Part shown: piece after piece, positions 17,287-26,210 of the stretch
Position numbering within the stretch: the stretch's first letter is position 1
How the letters are laid out: every line of letters starts with the position of its first letter
Source: Bacteroidota bacterium
GTDB taxonomy: Bacteria; Bacteroidota; Bacteroidia; B-17B0; Aurantibacillaceae
Assembly: GCA_020403265.1 (NCBI GenBank)
Contig: JADBXZ010000002.1
Span: forward strand, 124,001-188,000
DNA length: 64,000 bases
Direction: 5' to 3'
Translations under genes and position numbers: made by a program
Notes under the pieces: generated by a model
Databases searched by the model: none
Told to the model about the DNA's origin: nothing
The model's input: the letters and a program-made list of their open reading frames with translations, nothing else

Positions 17287-18683
17287 GTTCAAACAAAAAT
17301 ATATTAGATTATAAACTATACTATTTCATAGGAGTTGGTGGAATTGGAATGAGTGCCTTAGCCAGGTTCTTTAATCATTACCAGAAAAAAGTTGTTGGTT
17401 ACGATAAAACAAAAACGAAATTAACTTCTCAGCTCGAAGTTGAGGGCATAAAATGTCACTATAGTGAGGATGTTGCTTCTCTTGCTGACTTATTAAAAGA
17501 ATTCTCAAAAGAAGAGATTTTAGTGGTATTCACACCAGCTATTCCATTAATACATAAAGAATACATCTATTTACAGGAGCGTAATTATACAATATTAAAA
17601 AGAGCGCAGGTATTGGGGGAAATTAGTAAGCAGTTCAAAACAATTGCTATTGCTGGCACTCACGGAAAAACAACTACCACAACATTGGTTACACATATTT
17701 TAAAGTCAGCAGCGTTCAACTGTTTTTCTTTCATGGGTGGAATCTCTAAGAATTATAATACTAATATATTATTAGGTGATATTTCTAATAAGGAATCTTA
17801 CTTTATTGTAGAGGCAGATGAATATGATAGATCATTTTTAACCTTACAGCCTGAAATCGCTATTATTACAAGTGTTGATGCTGATCATTTGGATATTTAT
17901 GGTGACCAGGAACATGTTAAAGAAGGATACAGATTGTTCAGTAAATGTATTTCATCTGATGGCACATTAGTTGTTAAGAAAAATGTTGATAACGATTTGA
18001 AGCTCACATCAAAACGCGTGGTCTACTCCTTAAATTTAGATACTGAATATTGTGCGGATTCAATTCAAATTGAAGACGCTTATTTCGTTTATAACATAAA
18101 AAGTTCAATAGAACCAATCAGCTCTGTAAAACTTGGATTACCAGGTTTACACAATGTTGAAAATTCTATTGCGGCTGTTGCGGTTGCTCAATTGGTTGGG
18201 ATTAAAGCGGATGTTATAAAAGAGGCCTTACGTTCTTTTAGTGGAGTTAAAAGGAGGTTTGATTACAGAGTAAAACAACCTAATTGTGTTTACATTGATG
18301 ACTACGCGCATCATCCTGAAGAGTTAAAAGCAACAATAGGTTCTGTTAAAAAGATTTACCCTGGTAAAAAAATTACCGGCATTTTTCAGCCCCATTTGTT
18401 TTCTCGAACTCGCGACTTCGTTGACGGTTTCGCAGAAAGTTTAAGTATGTTGGATGAATGTCTTTTGCTGGAAATATATCCTGCTAGAGAGTTGCCAATC
18501 GATGGTGTTAACTCACAATGGTTACTTAGCAAAGTTAGTTCTCCGGTTAAAAAATTATTAACCAAAGAACAAGTACTTGAGTATTTACAAACAAACAAAA
18601 CAGAAGTTGTTTTAACAATGGGTGCTGGCGATATTGATACGATGGTTGAACCAATTGAGGTGACATTAAAAAGCAAGAATTGA
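17283..18683 (+). CDS. murC: UDP-MurNAc:L-alanine ligase MurC
   Basis: MurC adds the first amino acid, L-alanine, to UDP-MurNAc. The 466-residue protein has the nucleotide-sugar loop YFIGVGGIGMSALARFF near residue 14, the ATP loop GTHGKTTT at 125-132, the VEADEYDRSFL and DADHLDIYGD motifs, and the C-terminal DDYAHHPEELKAT block that separates MurC from other Mur ligases. It starts at TTG overlapping the murG stop, and its own stop overlaps the TTG of ftsQ in the same TTGA manner, so the three are translationally linked. There is no murB or ddl after it, unlike the E. coli order. Confidence 0.96.
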   Translation: MSSNKNILDYKLYYFIGVGGIGMSALARFFNHYQKKVVGYDKTKTKLTSQLEVEGIKCHYSEDVASLADLLKEFSKEEILVVFTPAIPLIHKEYIYLQERNYTILKRAQVLGEISKQFKTIAIAGTHGKTTTTTLVTHILKSAAFNCFSFMGGISKNYNTNILLGDISNKESYFIVEADEYDRSFLTLQPEIAIITSVDADHLDIYGDQEHVKEGYRLFSKCISSDGTLVVKKNVDNDLKLTSKRVVYSLNLDTEYCADSIQIEDAYFVYNIKSSIEPISSVKLGLPGLHNVENSIAAVAVAQLVGIKADVIKEALRSFSGVKRRFDYRVKQPNCVYIDDYAHHPEELKATIGSVKKIYPGKKITGIFQPHLFSRTRDFVDGFAESLSMLDECLLLEIYPARELPIDGVNSQWLLSKVSSPVKKLLTKEQVLEYLQTNKTEVVLTMGAGDIDTMVEPIEVTLKSKN

Positions 18684-19507
18684 AAAAGATAAATTATAAG
18701 AAGTTAGTGATTGTTGTTGCATGGTTTTTTGCAATTACCGGCATTGCATTGTCTTTATCTTTTGTAAACAAGCAGGAAAAGAACATTACCATTTCATCAC
18801 TTAACATTTCTATTACTAATCCAGACGGAATGAGTTTTTTGGATGAAACGGACATTCAAAATTTTTTTAATACTCGAAACGAAAGATTGCTTAATAATCA
18901 ATATAAAAATTTAAATATACCAGCTTTAGAGAAATCTTTAAATAGTCATCCGGCGGTTGCTAATGCTGAAATCAGTGCTGATTTAAATGGCGAGTTAAAA
19001 ATTATGGTAGAGCAACGAAAACCGGTTCTCCGAATTATAAATCAGGATGGAGAAAGCTATTACATTGATTCTAAATCAAAATTAATGCCATTAAGTGAGA
19101 ATTATACAGCCCGTGTAATAGTGGCAACAGGGGATTTATTTGAACCATTTGCGCGACGTAATGATTTTTCAGTGGAACAAATTAAAGGAAATAAAAAATA
19201 CAGTGAATTAAGTATGTTAGATGATTTATGGGATCTTGCTACCTATATTAATAAAGATACAATATTATCAGCATTAATTCATCAGATAAATGTAACTAGC
19301 AAAAAGGAAATAGAATTATTCCCTTCAATTGGTAATCACAAAATTCTTTTTGGCCCTGCAACAAACATAGCTGAGAAATTTAACAAGTTGAAAATATTCT
19401 ACAAAGAAGGATTGAATAAAACAAATAGCTGGAACAACTATACGCAAATAAACTTAAAGTACAAAAATATTATCGTAGGAACAAGAAACTCAAGTAACAC
19501 AAAATAA
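18680..19507 (+). CDS. ftsQ: Cell division protein FtsQ
   Basis: The 275-residue bitopic protein has a short cytoplasmic part, one membrane helix (LVIVVAWFFAITGIALSLSFV), and a periplasmic POTRA-like region. The POTRA-like region covers about residues 37-110, including FLDETDIQNFFNTRN and NSHPAVANAEISADLNGELKI, and is followed by a beta domain. FtsQ scaffolds the FtsQLB complex at the divisome. Assignment rests on topology, the POTRA pattern and position between murC and ftsA. The start codon is TTG. Confidence 0.9.
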   Translation: MKKINYKKLVIVVAWFFAITGIALSLSFVNKQEKNITISSLNISITNPDGMSFLDETDIQNFFNTRNERLLNNQYKNLNIPALEKSLNSHPAVANAEISADLNGELKIMVEQRKPVLRIINQDGESYYIDSKSKLMPLSENYTARVIVATGDLFEPFARRNDFSVEQIKGNKKYSELSMLDDLWDLATYINKDTILSALIHQINVTSKKEIELFPSIGNHKILFGPATNIAEKFNKLKIFYKEGLNKTNSWNNYTQINLKYKNIIVGTRNSSNTK

Positions 19508-19509
19508 CT

Positions 19510-20871
19510 ATGGAAAACAACACACAGCCAAATGGAAGCTTAGCTTCCGAATTAGTAGTTGGATTAGATATCGGTACTACTAAAATTGCTGCAATTGTAG
19601 GTAGAAGAAATGAGCATGGAAAAGTTGAAATATTAGGAATTGGCAAAACAGAATCTTTGGGAGTTAACCGAGGTGTAGTAGTTAACATTGAACAAACTGT
19701 AGCAAGTATTAAGGCAGCTATTGCGATTGCTGCTAATGCTGCTAACGTTGATATTGGTGAGGTAGTGGTTGGTATTGCCGGACAGCATATTAAAAGTATG
19801 CAACACAGAGGTATGTTAACCCGTCAGAGTTTGGAGGATGAGGTTTCTCAGAAGGATATTGATACATTAATAGATAGCATGCATCGTTTGGTTATGAGCC
19901 CGGGTGAAGAGATCATTCATGTTATACCACAAGAGTATATTGTTGATAATGAAATTGGGATTCGCAATCCAATTGGCCATGCAGGAATTCGATTAGAAGG
20001 TAATTTCCATATTATTACAGGGCAAGTTAGTGCTGTAAAAAATATTTTTAAATGTGTTAACAGAGCAGGACTTGAAACAGTTGATTTACATCTGGAGCCA
20101 TTAGCTAGTGCAGATGCTGTGCTAAGTGATGAAGAAAAGGAAGCAGGTGTTGTTTTAGTAGATATTGGGGGCGGAACAACTGATGTTGCCATTTTTTACG
20201 ATAATATCATTCGTCATACTGCTGTTATTCCATTTGGTGGTAATATTATTACTGAGGATATTAAAGAAGGTTGTGGAATTATCAAAGCACAGGCAGAACA
20301 ACTTAAGGTACGTTTTGGTTCTGCTTTAGCAAATGAAAATCAAGAAAATGAAATCATTTCTATTCCAGGATTAAGAGGTCGTCCGCAAAAAGAAATCTCC
20401 GTGAAATTTTTGGCACAAATTATACAAGCGCGAATGGAAGAAATTTTGGAATTTGTTTTATACGAAATTAAGAGTAGTGGTTTTGAAAGAAAGTTAGCCG
20501 CAGGTATTGTAGTAACAGGCGGTGGTTCTATGTTAAAACATTTACCGCAATTAGCGATGCTAACTACCGGAATGGATTGCAGAATAGGCACACCAAATGA
20601 GCACTTGGCAGGAAATGATGATAAATTAAAGAATCCATTGTTTGCTACAGGTGTAGGTTTAGTGATGAAAGGAATTGAAAAATATGAACGTGAAGCTAAA
20701 CGTGCAACCAATGCGAGTAAACCAGCTATTGAATCAAAACCAATCACAGAATCCAAAGAATCAGTTCAAGAGGAAAAAAAAGTTGCCGGTCATTCTCAAA
20801 AAAGAATTGGATCATTTTTAACCAATTTACTTGAAAAGACCCAAGACTGGATTCGTGATGATGTAGAATAA
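19510..20871 (+). CDS. ftsA: Cell division protein FtsA
   Basis: FtsA is an actin-like ATPase that anchors FtsZ to the membrane and recruits the divisome. The 453-residue product has the phosphate-binding loop VGLDIGTTKIAAIVGRR, the SHS2-type 1C domain, and the second phosphate motif VVLVDIGGGTTDVAIFYD. It also has VVTGGGSMLKHL and an amphipathic C-terminal tail (SFLTNLLEKTQDWI) for membrane attachment. A charged, lower-complexity linker separates the core from the tail. The ATG is 2 nt after the ftsQ stop. Confidence 0.97.
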   Translation: MENNTQPNGSLASELVVGLDIGTTKIAAIVGRRNEHGKVEILGIGKTESLGVNRGVVVNIEQTVASIKAAIAIAANAANVDIGEVVVGIAGQHIKSMQHRGMLTRQSLEDEVSQKDIDTLIDSMHRLVMSPGEEIIHVIPQEYIVDNEIGIRNPIGHAGIRLEGNFHIITGQVSAVKNIFKCVNRAGLETVDLHLEPLASADAVLSDEEKEAGVVLVDIGGGTTDVAIFYDNIIRHTAVIPFGGNIITEDIKEGCGIIKAQAEQLKVRFGSALANENQENEIISIPGLRGRPQKEISVKFLAQIIQARMEEILEFVLYEIKSSGFERKLAAGIVVTGGGSMLKHLPQLAMLTTGMDCRIGTPNEHLAGNDDKLKNPLFATGVGLVMKGIEKYEREAKRATNASKPAIESKPITESKESVQEEKKVAGHSQKRIGSFLTNLLEKTQDWIRDDVE

Positions 20872-20913
20872 AAATAAACCAAACCAAATAAATAACCCTT
20901 AAAAAAAATAACC

Positions 20914-22533
20914 ATGATGCAATTTGAATTACCGCAAGAAGAAAGCTCAATTATAAAAGTAATTGGAGTAGGTGGAGGTGGCAGCAATGCTGTTAATCAC
21001 ATGTTTCGCCTAGGAATAAAAGGTGTTGATTTTGTTATCTGCAATACTGATAAACAAGCTCTGGATAAAAGTCCGGTAAATCATAAAATACAATTAGGCG
21101 CTAAATCTACCAAAGGATTAGGAGCAGGATCAATTCCCGATGTAGGGAAGGAGGCAGCTTTAGAGTCTATCGATGAGATTAAAGATTTTTTGGGTGATAA
21201 TACACAAATGGTATTTATAACTGCTGGTTTGGGTGGTGGTACTGGCACAGGAGCTGCACCTGTTATTGCAAGTATTGCACAATCACTAGGGATTTTAACT
21301 GTTGGTATAGTAACTATACCATTCACTTTTGAAGGTAAAAAACGTCGTGCTCAGGCTGAAGCTGGTTTAGAAGAATTGAAAAAATACGTTGACACCTTAT
21401 TAGTAATTGGCAATGATAAATTGCGTGAAATATATGGTAATTTAAAAATGAGCGAAGCTTTTGAGCACGCAGATAACGTATTAACCGGTGCAGCTAAAAG
21501 TATTGCTGAAATAATAAGCTTACATATGCACATCAATGTTGATTTTAATGATGTTAAAACAGTTATGAAAGATAGTGGTGTTGCGATTATGGGCTCTGCG
21601 GTTGCCAGTGGAGAACGTCGTGCTATCAGAGCAGTAGAACAAGCTTTGAACTCACCATTACTAAATGATAACGATATTAGCGGAGCGCGTCATGTATTAT
21701 TAAATATCATGAGTGGAAGCGATGATATCGATATGGATGAATTTGGTGAAATAACAGATTTTATTCAAGAGTCTGCTGGCGGAACGGCAGAGTTAATTAC
21801 CGGATACGGAACGGATCCTTCTTTAGGTGATAATGTAAGTGTAACAATTATTGCAACAGGTTTTAAAGCTAAACAAACAACTGGGTTTGAAGGCCCAATT
21901 AATAAAGAACGTAAAGTCGTTAGTCTAGATGAAAAAACAGAAACAGTTGTACTTGAATCTAAACAAACTAATATTATTGAGGAAATCAACAAAACAGAGC
22001 CTCATGTTTACATTAAAACAGTTGAAGAGGTAAAGCCTATTGTAAATGTTCTTCCAACTGCAATAGAGCCATTAGAAACTAAAATTGAGAATCAAACTTC
22101 CGAAAATGAAACAAGTCAAACTACAGAAATAACCTTAAAGCACGTAACTGAGCTGCCGGTTAGTGAAGTTGTAGAATCGAATACAGAAGTAGAGGAATTT
22201 ATTTTTAATGAAGTTAAAGAAGAGAATAAAGCTACCATAACAATTCAAACTTCCGAGAGCGCTTCTAAGGACGAAGTTACTTCGAGAGAAGAACAAATTA
22301 AATTAGCTCAGGAGCGAATCAGAAAACTAAAAGAAATTACTCTAAAGATGAAGAGCCCTGATGGGCTTGCCGCACTTGAAAAGCAAACAGCATTTGAAAG
22401 AAAAAACATTGCACTCGAAAATAAAACACATAGCACAGAGTCCCAAGTATCTCGTTACACCTTAAGTGAAGGAGAAGATAAAAAGATCGAAATAAAGCCT
22501 AATAATTCATTTTTGCACGACAATGTAGATTAA
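20914..22533 (+). CDS. ftsZ: Tubulin-like division GTPase FtsZ
   Basis: FtsZ polymerises into the cytokinetic ring. The 539-residue protein has the nucleotide-binding start IKVIGVGGGGSNAVNHM, the tubulin signature GGGTGTG at 107-113, and the synergy-loop NVDFNDVKTVM. A long acidic linker of about 150 residues follows, then the conserved peptides ALEKQTAFERKNI and NSFLHDNVD, the usual C-terminal ends in Bacteroidota. Two ATG codons stand in a row; the second (20917) is an equally possible start. It is the last gene of the dcw cluster, ahead of a strong terminator. Confidence 0.97.
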   Translation: MMQFELPQEESSIIKVIGVGGGGSNAVNHMFRLGIKGVDFVICNTDKQALDKSPVNHKIQLGAKSTKGLGAGSIPDVGKEAALESIDEIKDFLGDNTQMVFITAGLGGGTGTGAAPVIASIAQSLGILTVGIVTIPFTFEGKKRRAQAEAGLEELKKYVDTLLVIGNDKLREIYGNLKMSEAFEHADNVLTGAAKSIAEIISLHMHINVDFNDVKTVMKDSGVAIMGSAVASGERRAIRAVEQALNSPLLNDNDISGARHVLLNIMSGSDDIDMDEFGEITDFIQESAGGTAELITGYGTDPSLGDNVSVTIIATGFKAKQTTGFEGPINKERKVVSLDEKTETVVLESKQTNIIEEINKTEPHVYIKTVEEVKPIVNVLPTAIEPLETKIENQTSENETSQTTEITLKHVTELPVSEVVESNTEVEEFIFNEVKEENKATITIQTSESASKDEVTSREEQIKLAQERIRKLKEITLKMKSPDGLAALEKQTAFERKNIALENKTHSTESQVSRYTLSEGEDKKIEIKPNNSFLHDNVD

Positions 22534-22550
22534 ACATTCAAGCTAAAATA

Positions 22551-22580
22551 AAAAGCAGTTCTAATAGAACTGCTTTTTTT
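22551..22580 (+). terminator. Rho-independent terminator of the dcw cluster
   Basis: A perfect stem GCAGTTC/GAACTGC (22555-22561 with 22567-22573) with loop TAATA is extended by AAAA/TTTT pairs and followed by T7. It begins 17 nt after the ftsZ stop. Confidence 0.88.
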
Positions 22581-22740
22581 ATTGGATTGATTTTTCAAAT
22601 CCTAGATAATTTCGAATATTAATAAGGTTTTAATTCAATTAACTACTAAAATAAGTGAATTGAAATGTAAATTATGAATCAAGAATTAAAAGGAAGCCAA
22701 TCTGTTGTATAGGATTTTACTAAAAAACTGTTGAAATGAA

Positions 22741-24435
22741 TTAATCAACTTTTACTCTGGTGAAATCGAATGTCCTTAAAGGACTTGAATAATAATTCTT
22801 AAGTTTATTACTTACTAATCTACAATTACTTTCGTAGATTAATGGAATGATAACCGCATCATTCATAAGTAATTGATCTGCTTTCAAGAAATAGCTGGCA
22901 GCACTATCTCTGCTTGATGCATTTCTACCCATCTCATAATTTTTATTATACTCTGCATTTACATATGCCATTGTGTTTGGGTAACGATGTGGCTCCCCTT
23001 GTTTTAAATTCCCGCCATAAAATACCGAAAGAAACGATTCAGGGCTTGGATAATCAGCCACCCAACCATCTACAAACATATCTCCATTCCCTTCTAATTG
23101 CAATTTGTATTTTTCAGCACTATTCATAGATTCAAACGTAACATTAATGTTCAAACCAGCTTTGAGTTGTTTTTGAATCTCAGCTGCTACATTATTGTTT
23201 CTTGTATTTCCACCATTAACTATTAATTGTAATTCAGGGAAATTTTTACCATTAGGATAGCCTGCATCAGCAAGCAATTTTTTTGCTTTTTCCAAATCAA
23301 GATCGTAGCCGGTAACTTCAGCATTTTTATAGTAAGAGAAAGAAGGAGGCACTAAACCGTAAATTGCCGGGCCATAAGCCTGTCCGAATAAAACTTTGTC
23401 AATAATTCTGTTTTTATCAATAGCATAATTAAGTGCTTGTCTTACTTTTATGTTATTTAAAGGAGCTTTATTAATGTTAAGTGTGTAGTAACTTGTAATC
23501 ATCTCAGGTCTTTGGTCAATTGTAAATTTTGGCGGATTACCTTTAAATTCGCTAATATTTGCTTCAACAATTTCTTTAAGTTGATTACTCGGCACAGAGC
23601 CAATATGATCATATTTACCTTCTTTGAACTTTATTAAAGCTTCTTCTGTATTCCCAAGTATATCAACAATTACGGAGTCAATATAAGGTAACTGACTCCC
23701 ATCCTTTTCCTTTGCGTAGTAATTTATATTTTTATAAAAAACAAAATGTTTTTCAGTACTCGCTTTGGTGTCGTATACAAAAGGACCGGCTCCTATAACC
23801 AATTTGTCTTTTTGTGTGGAGTAAGCACTTTCACTGATAATTGATGCAACAGGGTTGGTTAATATTTCAAGGAATATGGAAGCGTTGTTAACCAATTCAA
23901 TGCTGAATTTGTAATCATCAATAATCTTAAAACCTGAAATTGATTTAGCTTTTTTATCTCTAAAATCATTTGCACCAACAATTCTATCCTTACAAACTGT
24001 TTCAAAATGAACGTTGTTATTTCCTTCTGTACATAACAATTCAAAGGTAAATTTAACGTCTTTACTTGTTATTGATTTAGCTTCTATTCCATTGTTAGCA
24101 TGAAATTTAGCGTCTTTTCTTAAAGTAAATACCACAGTTTTACCATCTGTAGATACTTCCCATTTTTCCGCAATTCCGGGCATCAGGGTCATATCTTTTG
24201 GGTTCATTTTGAGCAAACCTTCGTGCATTTGTCCAACTACAACACCTTCAACATAATTAATAACCTGGTGCGGAAACATGCTTTTAACTGGCACAACTTC
24301 TGCAATTCTTACAACTTTATTTCCTCCTTTGAAGCCATTTTCGCCGTTGCTTAAAGAATTATCGCTATTCTTACATGAAAAAAACAGCAAAATCAGACAT
24401 GAGTGATAAAAAATGCGGGTAATTGACTTATTCAT
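22741..24435 (-). CDS. ABC transporter substrate-binding lipoprotein (peptide/dipeptide type, SBP_bac_5)
   Basis: The 564-residue protein has a lipoprotein signal (lipobox LLFFSC) and the SBP_bac_5 fold of OppA/DppA proteins: VVGQMHEGLLKMNPKDMTLMPG, AEKWEVSTDGKTVVFTLRKDAKFH, NNIKVRQALNYAIDKNRI and the KLLADAGYPNGKNFPEL region. Such proteins deliver oligopeptides or related ligands to an inner-membrane ABC importer. No permease or ATPase gene is adjacent, so it acts with components encoded elsewhere or has another role. A minus-strand TATTTTTG at 24459-24466 is a candidate promoter. Confidence 0.9.
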   Translation of the reverse strand: MNKSITRIFYHSCLILLFFSCKNSDNSLSNGENGFKGGNKVVRIAEVVPVKSMFPHQVINYVEGVVVGQMHEGLLKMNPKDMTLMPGIAEKWEVSTDGKTVVFTLRKDAKFHANNGIEAKSITSKDVKFTFELLCTEGNNNVHFETVCKDRIVGANDFRDKKAKSISGFKIIDDYKFSIELVNNASIFLEILTNPVASIISESAYSTQKDKLVIGAGPFVYDTKASTEKHFVFYKNINYYAKEKDGSQLPYIDSVIVDILGNTEEALIKFKEGKYDHIGSVPSNQLKEIVEANISEFKGNPPKFTIDQRPEMITSYYTLNINKAPLNNIKVRQALNYAIDKNRIIDKVLFGQAYGPAIYGLVPPSFSYYKNAEVTGYDLDLEKAKKLLADAGYPNGKNFPELQLIVNGGNTRNNNVAAEIQKQLKAGLNINVTFESMNSAEKYKLQLEGNGDMFVDGWVADYPSPESFLSVFYGGNLKQGEPHRYPNTMAYVNAEYNKNYEMGRNASSRDSAASYFLKADQLLMNDAVIIPLIYESNCRLVSNKLKNYYSSPLRTFDFTRVKVD

Positions 24436-24458
24436 AGTAAAAAATGGCTTGTAAAGAC

Positions 24459-24466
24459 CAAAAATA
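24459..24466 (-). promoter_or_regulatory. -7 element for the substrate-binding lipoprotein gene
   Basis: The minus strand reads TATTTTTG (TANNTTTG), 23 nt before the ATG at 24435. The nearest TTG-like -33 sequence is 24 nt upstream, longer than usual. Confidence 0.4.
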
Positions 24467-24510
24467 CTAAAAAAATCTTAGAAAATATCTCAATTTAAGG
24501 ACAAAATAAT

Positions 24511-24541
24511 TTTGTAATTCAAAAAATTGATTATAATATTG
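24511..24541 (+). promoter_or_regulatory. Promoter (TTTG-N19-TAATATTG) for the 24569 gene
   Basis: TTTG at 24511-24514 and TAATATTG at 24534-24541 are exactly 19 nt apart; the -7 element has one mismatch to TANNTTTG. It ends 27 nt before the ATG at 24569. It also argues against an upstream start at 24527, which lies inside the spacer. Confidence 0.6.
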
Positions 24542-24568
24542 CATACTTATAGAATTGTTGACACACTA

Positions 24569-25387
24569 ATGAAAAATTTAATTATAGTTGCTTTTTTATG
24601 CTTAGGAACTTTGTTTACCTCAAAGGCTCAGGGTATAATCATTTTGGAAGGTAATTACCAAGGGAAAAATCTTTACGTTCAAAACCCTTATGGCAATAGT
24701 GCAGGTGTTGGTTTTTGTGTAACGGAGGTATTAGTAAATGGAAATATCACTACAGACGAAACTAACTCTAGCGCGTTTGAGATTGATATGAAGCCTCATA
24801 AATTAAATATTGGAGATAAAGTAGAAATTAAAATTAAACATAAAGAAGGTTGCAAGCCTAAAGTTTTAAATCCTGAAGTATTAAAGCCTAAGAGCACTTT
24901 TGAGGTAATTGCAATGACCGCTGATAAAGACGGTACAATTAAATGGACCACTAAATCAGAAACCGGTAAGTTATCTTTTGCCGTTGAACAATTTAGATGG
25001 AACAAATGGGTTAAAGTTGGTGAGGTTGAAGGGAACGGAACGCCTGTAAGTAATGACTATACTTTCAAAATAGCGCCGCACTCCGGAAAAAATCAAGTAA
25101 GAGTAAGACAAACAGATTACACAGGTCAGCCACGTTTAAGTAAAGCGGTTGATTTAAATAGCGAAGTGCCACCGGTTGATTTTGCGCCGTTAAAAGCAAG
25201 TAAAGACGTTAACTTTTTTGAAAAAGGTAAATCAGACAAAGCTATTGAAACCATGTTTGAGGTGTATGATCAATATGGAAACATTGTTAAAAAAGGATAC
25301 GGTAGTAAACTAGATGTTAGCAATCTTCCAAAAGGAGGATATTTCTTAAATTTTGACAATACCATGGGTGAGTTTGTTAAAAAATAA
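24569..25387 (+). CDS. Secreted protein with T9SS type A-like C-terminus, function unknown
   Basis: The ATG at 24569 gives a 272-residue protein with a clear signal peptide (MKNLIIVAFLCLGTLFTSKAQ). Mature residues begin GIIILEGNYQGKNLYVQNPYG. The middle part looks like an all-beta, Ig-like region. The last ~45 residues (MFEVYDQYGNIVKKGYG, LPKGGYFLNFDN, ending FVKK) resemble the type A sorting tail of T9SS cargo, although the protein is short. I do not recognise a specific function. It has its own promoter and a perfect terminator, so it forms a single-gene unit. Confidence 0.72.
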   Translation: MKNLIIVAFLCLGTLFTSKAQGIIILEGNYQGKNLYVQNPYGNSAGVGFCVTEVLVNGNITTDETNSSAFEIDMKPHKLNIGDKVEIKIKHKEGCKPKVLNPEVLKPKSTFEVIAMTADKDGTIKWTTKSETGKLSFAVEQFRWNKWVKVGEVEGNGTPVSNDYTFKIAPHSGKNQVRVRQTDYTGQPRLSKAVDLNSEVPPVDFAPLKASKDVNFFEKGKSDKAIETMFEVYDQYGNIVKKGYGSKLDVSNLPKGGYFLNFDNTMGEFVKK

Positions 25388-25405
25388 TTGAATTTAAACT
25401 TAATC

Positions 25406-25440
25406 AAGCCCTTTTAGTTATCTAAAAGGGCTTTTTATTT
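25406..25440 (+). terminator. Rho-independent terminator
   Basis: A perfect 12-bp stem AAGCCCTTTTAG/CTAAAAGGGCTT (25406-25417 with 25422-25433) with loop TTAT is followed by TTTATTTT. It ends the 24569 gene and separates it from ribE. Confidence 0.88.
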
Positions 25441-25485
25441 TAAGGTCTAAAAAAGTTGAAACGTATCATTTAAGTAATCAAAAAG

Positions 25486-26073
25486 ATGTTCACCGGAATT
25501 ATAGAGGAAGTAGCAAGACTTGAACAAGTTAAGGAAGAAGGTACCAACAAGCATTTTACATTTAGTTGTGCTATCTCGGGGGAGTTAAGGGTTGACCAAA
25601 GTTTAGCTCACAATGGTGTTTGTTTGACTGTTGTTGCAATTATGGGTAATAATTACACTGTAACAGCGATTGAAGAAACATTAAACAAAACCAACTTAAA
25701 TAACCTTAGGATTGGTGATTTAGTAAATATAGAGCGTTGTATGCCTGCCAACGGAAGGTTTGATGGGCATATTGTGCAAGGCCATGTTGATACCACAGCT
25801 GAATGCTTGAGTGTTGAAGATTTAAATGGAAGTTGGAAATACAACTTCATACACCCGGTTGATGATAAATTTTTAACAGTTGAAAAAGGAAGTATTACCA
25901 TTAATGGAGTTAGCCTTACTGTTGTAGATAGTAAAGAAAATAGCTTAAGCGTTTGTATTATTCCTTATACTTACAACCATACAAATTTTAAATCCTTGCA
26001 ACCGGGGCATATTGTTAATTTGGAGTTTGATATTATTGGGAAGTATTTGCAACGAATTGTAAACAAAGCATAA
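25486..26073 (+). CDS. ribE: Riboflavin synthase alpha chain
   Basis: The enzyme dismutates two 6,7-dimethyl-8-ribityllumazine molecules to riboflavin. The 195-residue product begins MFTGIIEEV, the family signature, and shows the two lumazine-binding repeats: SLAHNGVCLTVV with GRFDGHIVQGHVDTTAEC in the first half and KGSITINGVSLTVVD in the second. The lumazine-making partner ribH lies about 22 kb away at 47977-48516. No FMN riboswitch is visible upstream, where a terminator of the previous gene lies. Confidence 0.96.
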   Translation: MFTGIIEEVARLEQVKEEGTNKHFTFSCAISGELRVDQSLAHNGVCLTVVAIMGNNYTVTAIEETLNKTNLNNLRIGDLVNIERCMPANGRFDGHIVQGHVDTTAECLSVEDLNGSWKYNFIHPVDDKFLTVEKGSITINGVSLTVVDSKENSLSVCIIPYTYNHTNFKSLQPGHIVNLEFDIIGKYLQRIVNKA

Positions 26074-26210
26074 CGGGTCTTATTCACTACTATTTATTGG
26101 TTTAACAAACTTTCTGCTTTTTTAGGATTCGCAATCTCAGGCGGTAATTATAATATTTTTAGTTTTGTTTTTTCTGTAACCATTTTAAGTTGCAGATCTT
26201 ATAACATTTT

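Noticed and set aside
22581-22740. Weak inverted repeat TTCAATT...AATTGAA between ftsZ and the lipoprotein gene
   Set aside because: Arms are only 7 bp with a long spacer and AT-rich, and there is no T run; it could arise by chance, and the strong dcw terminator already precedes it.
25440-25486. Possible FMN riboswitch before ribE
   Set aside because: Only 46 nt separate the terminator from the ATG, and no RFN-element motif is present.
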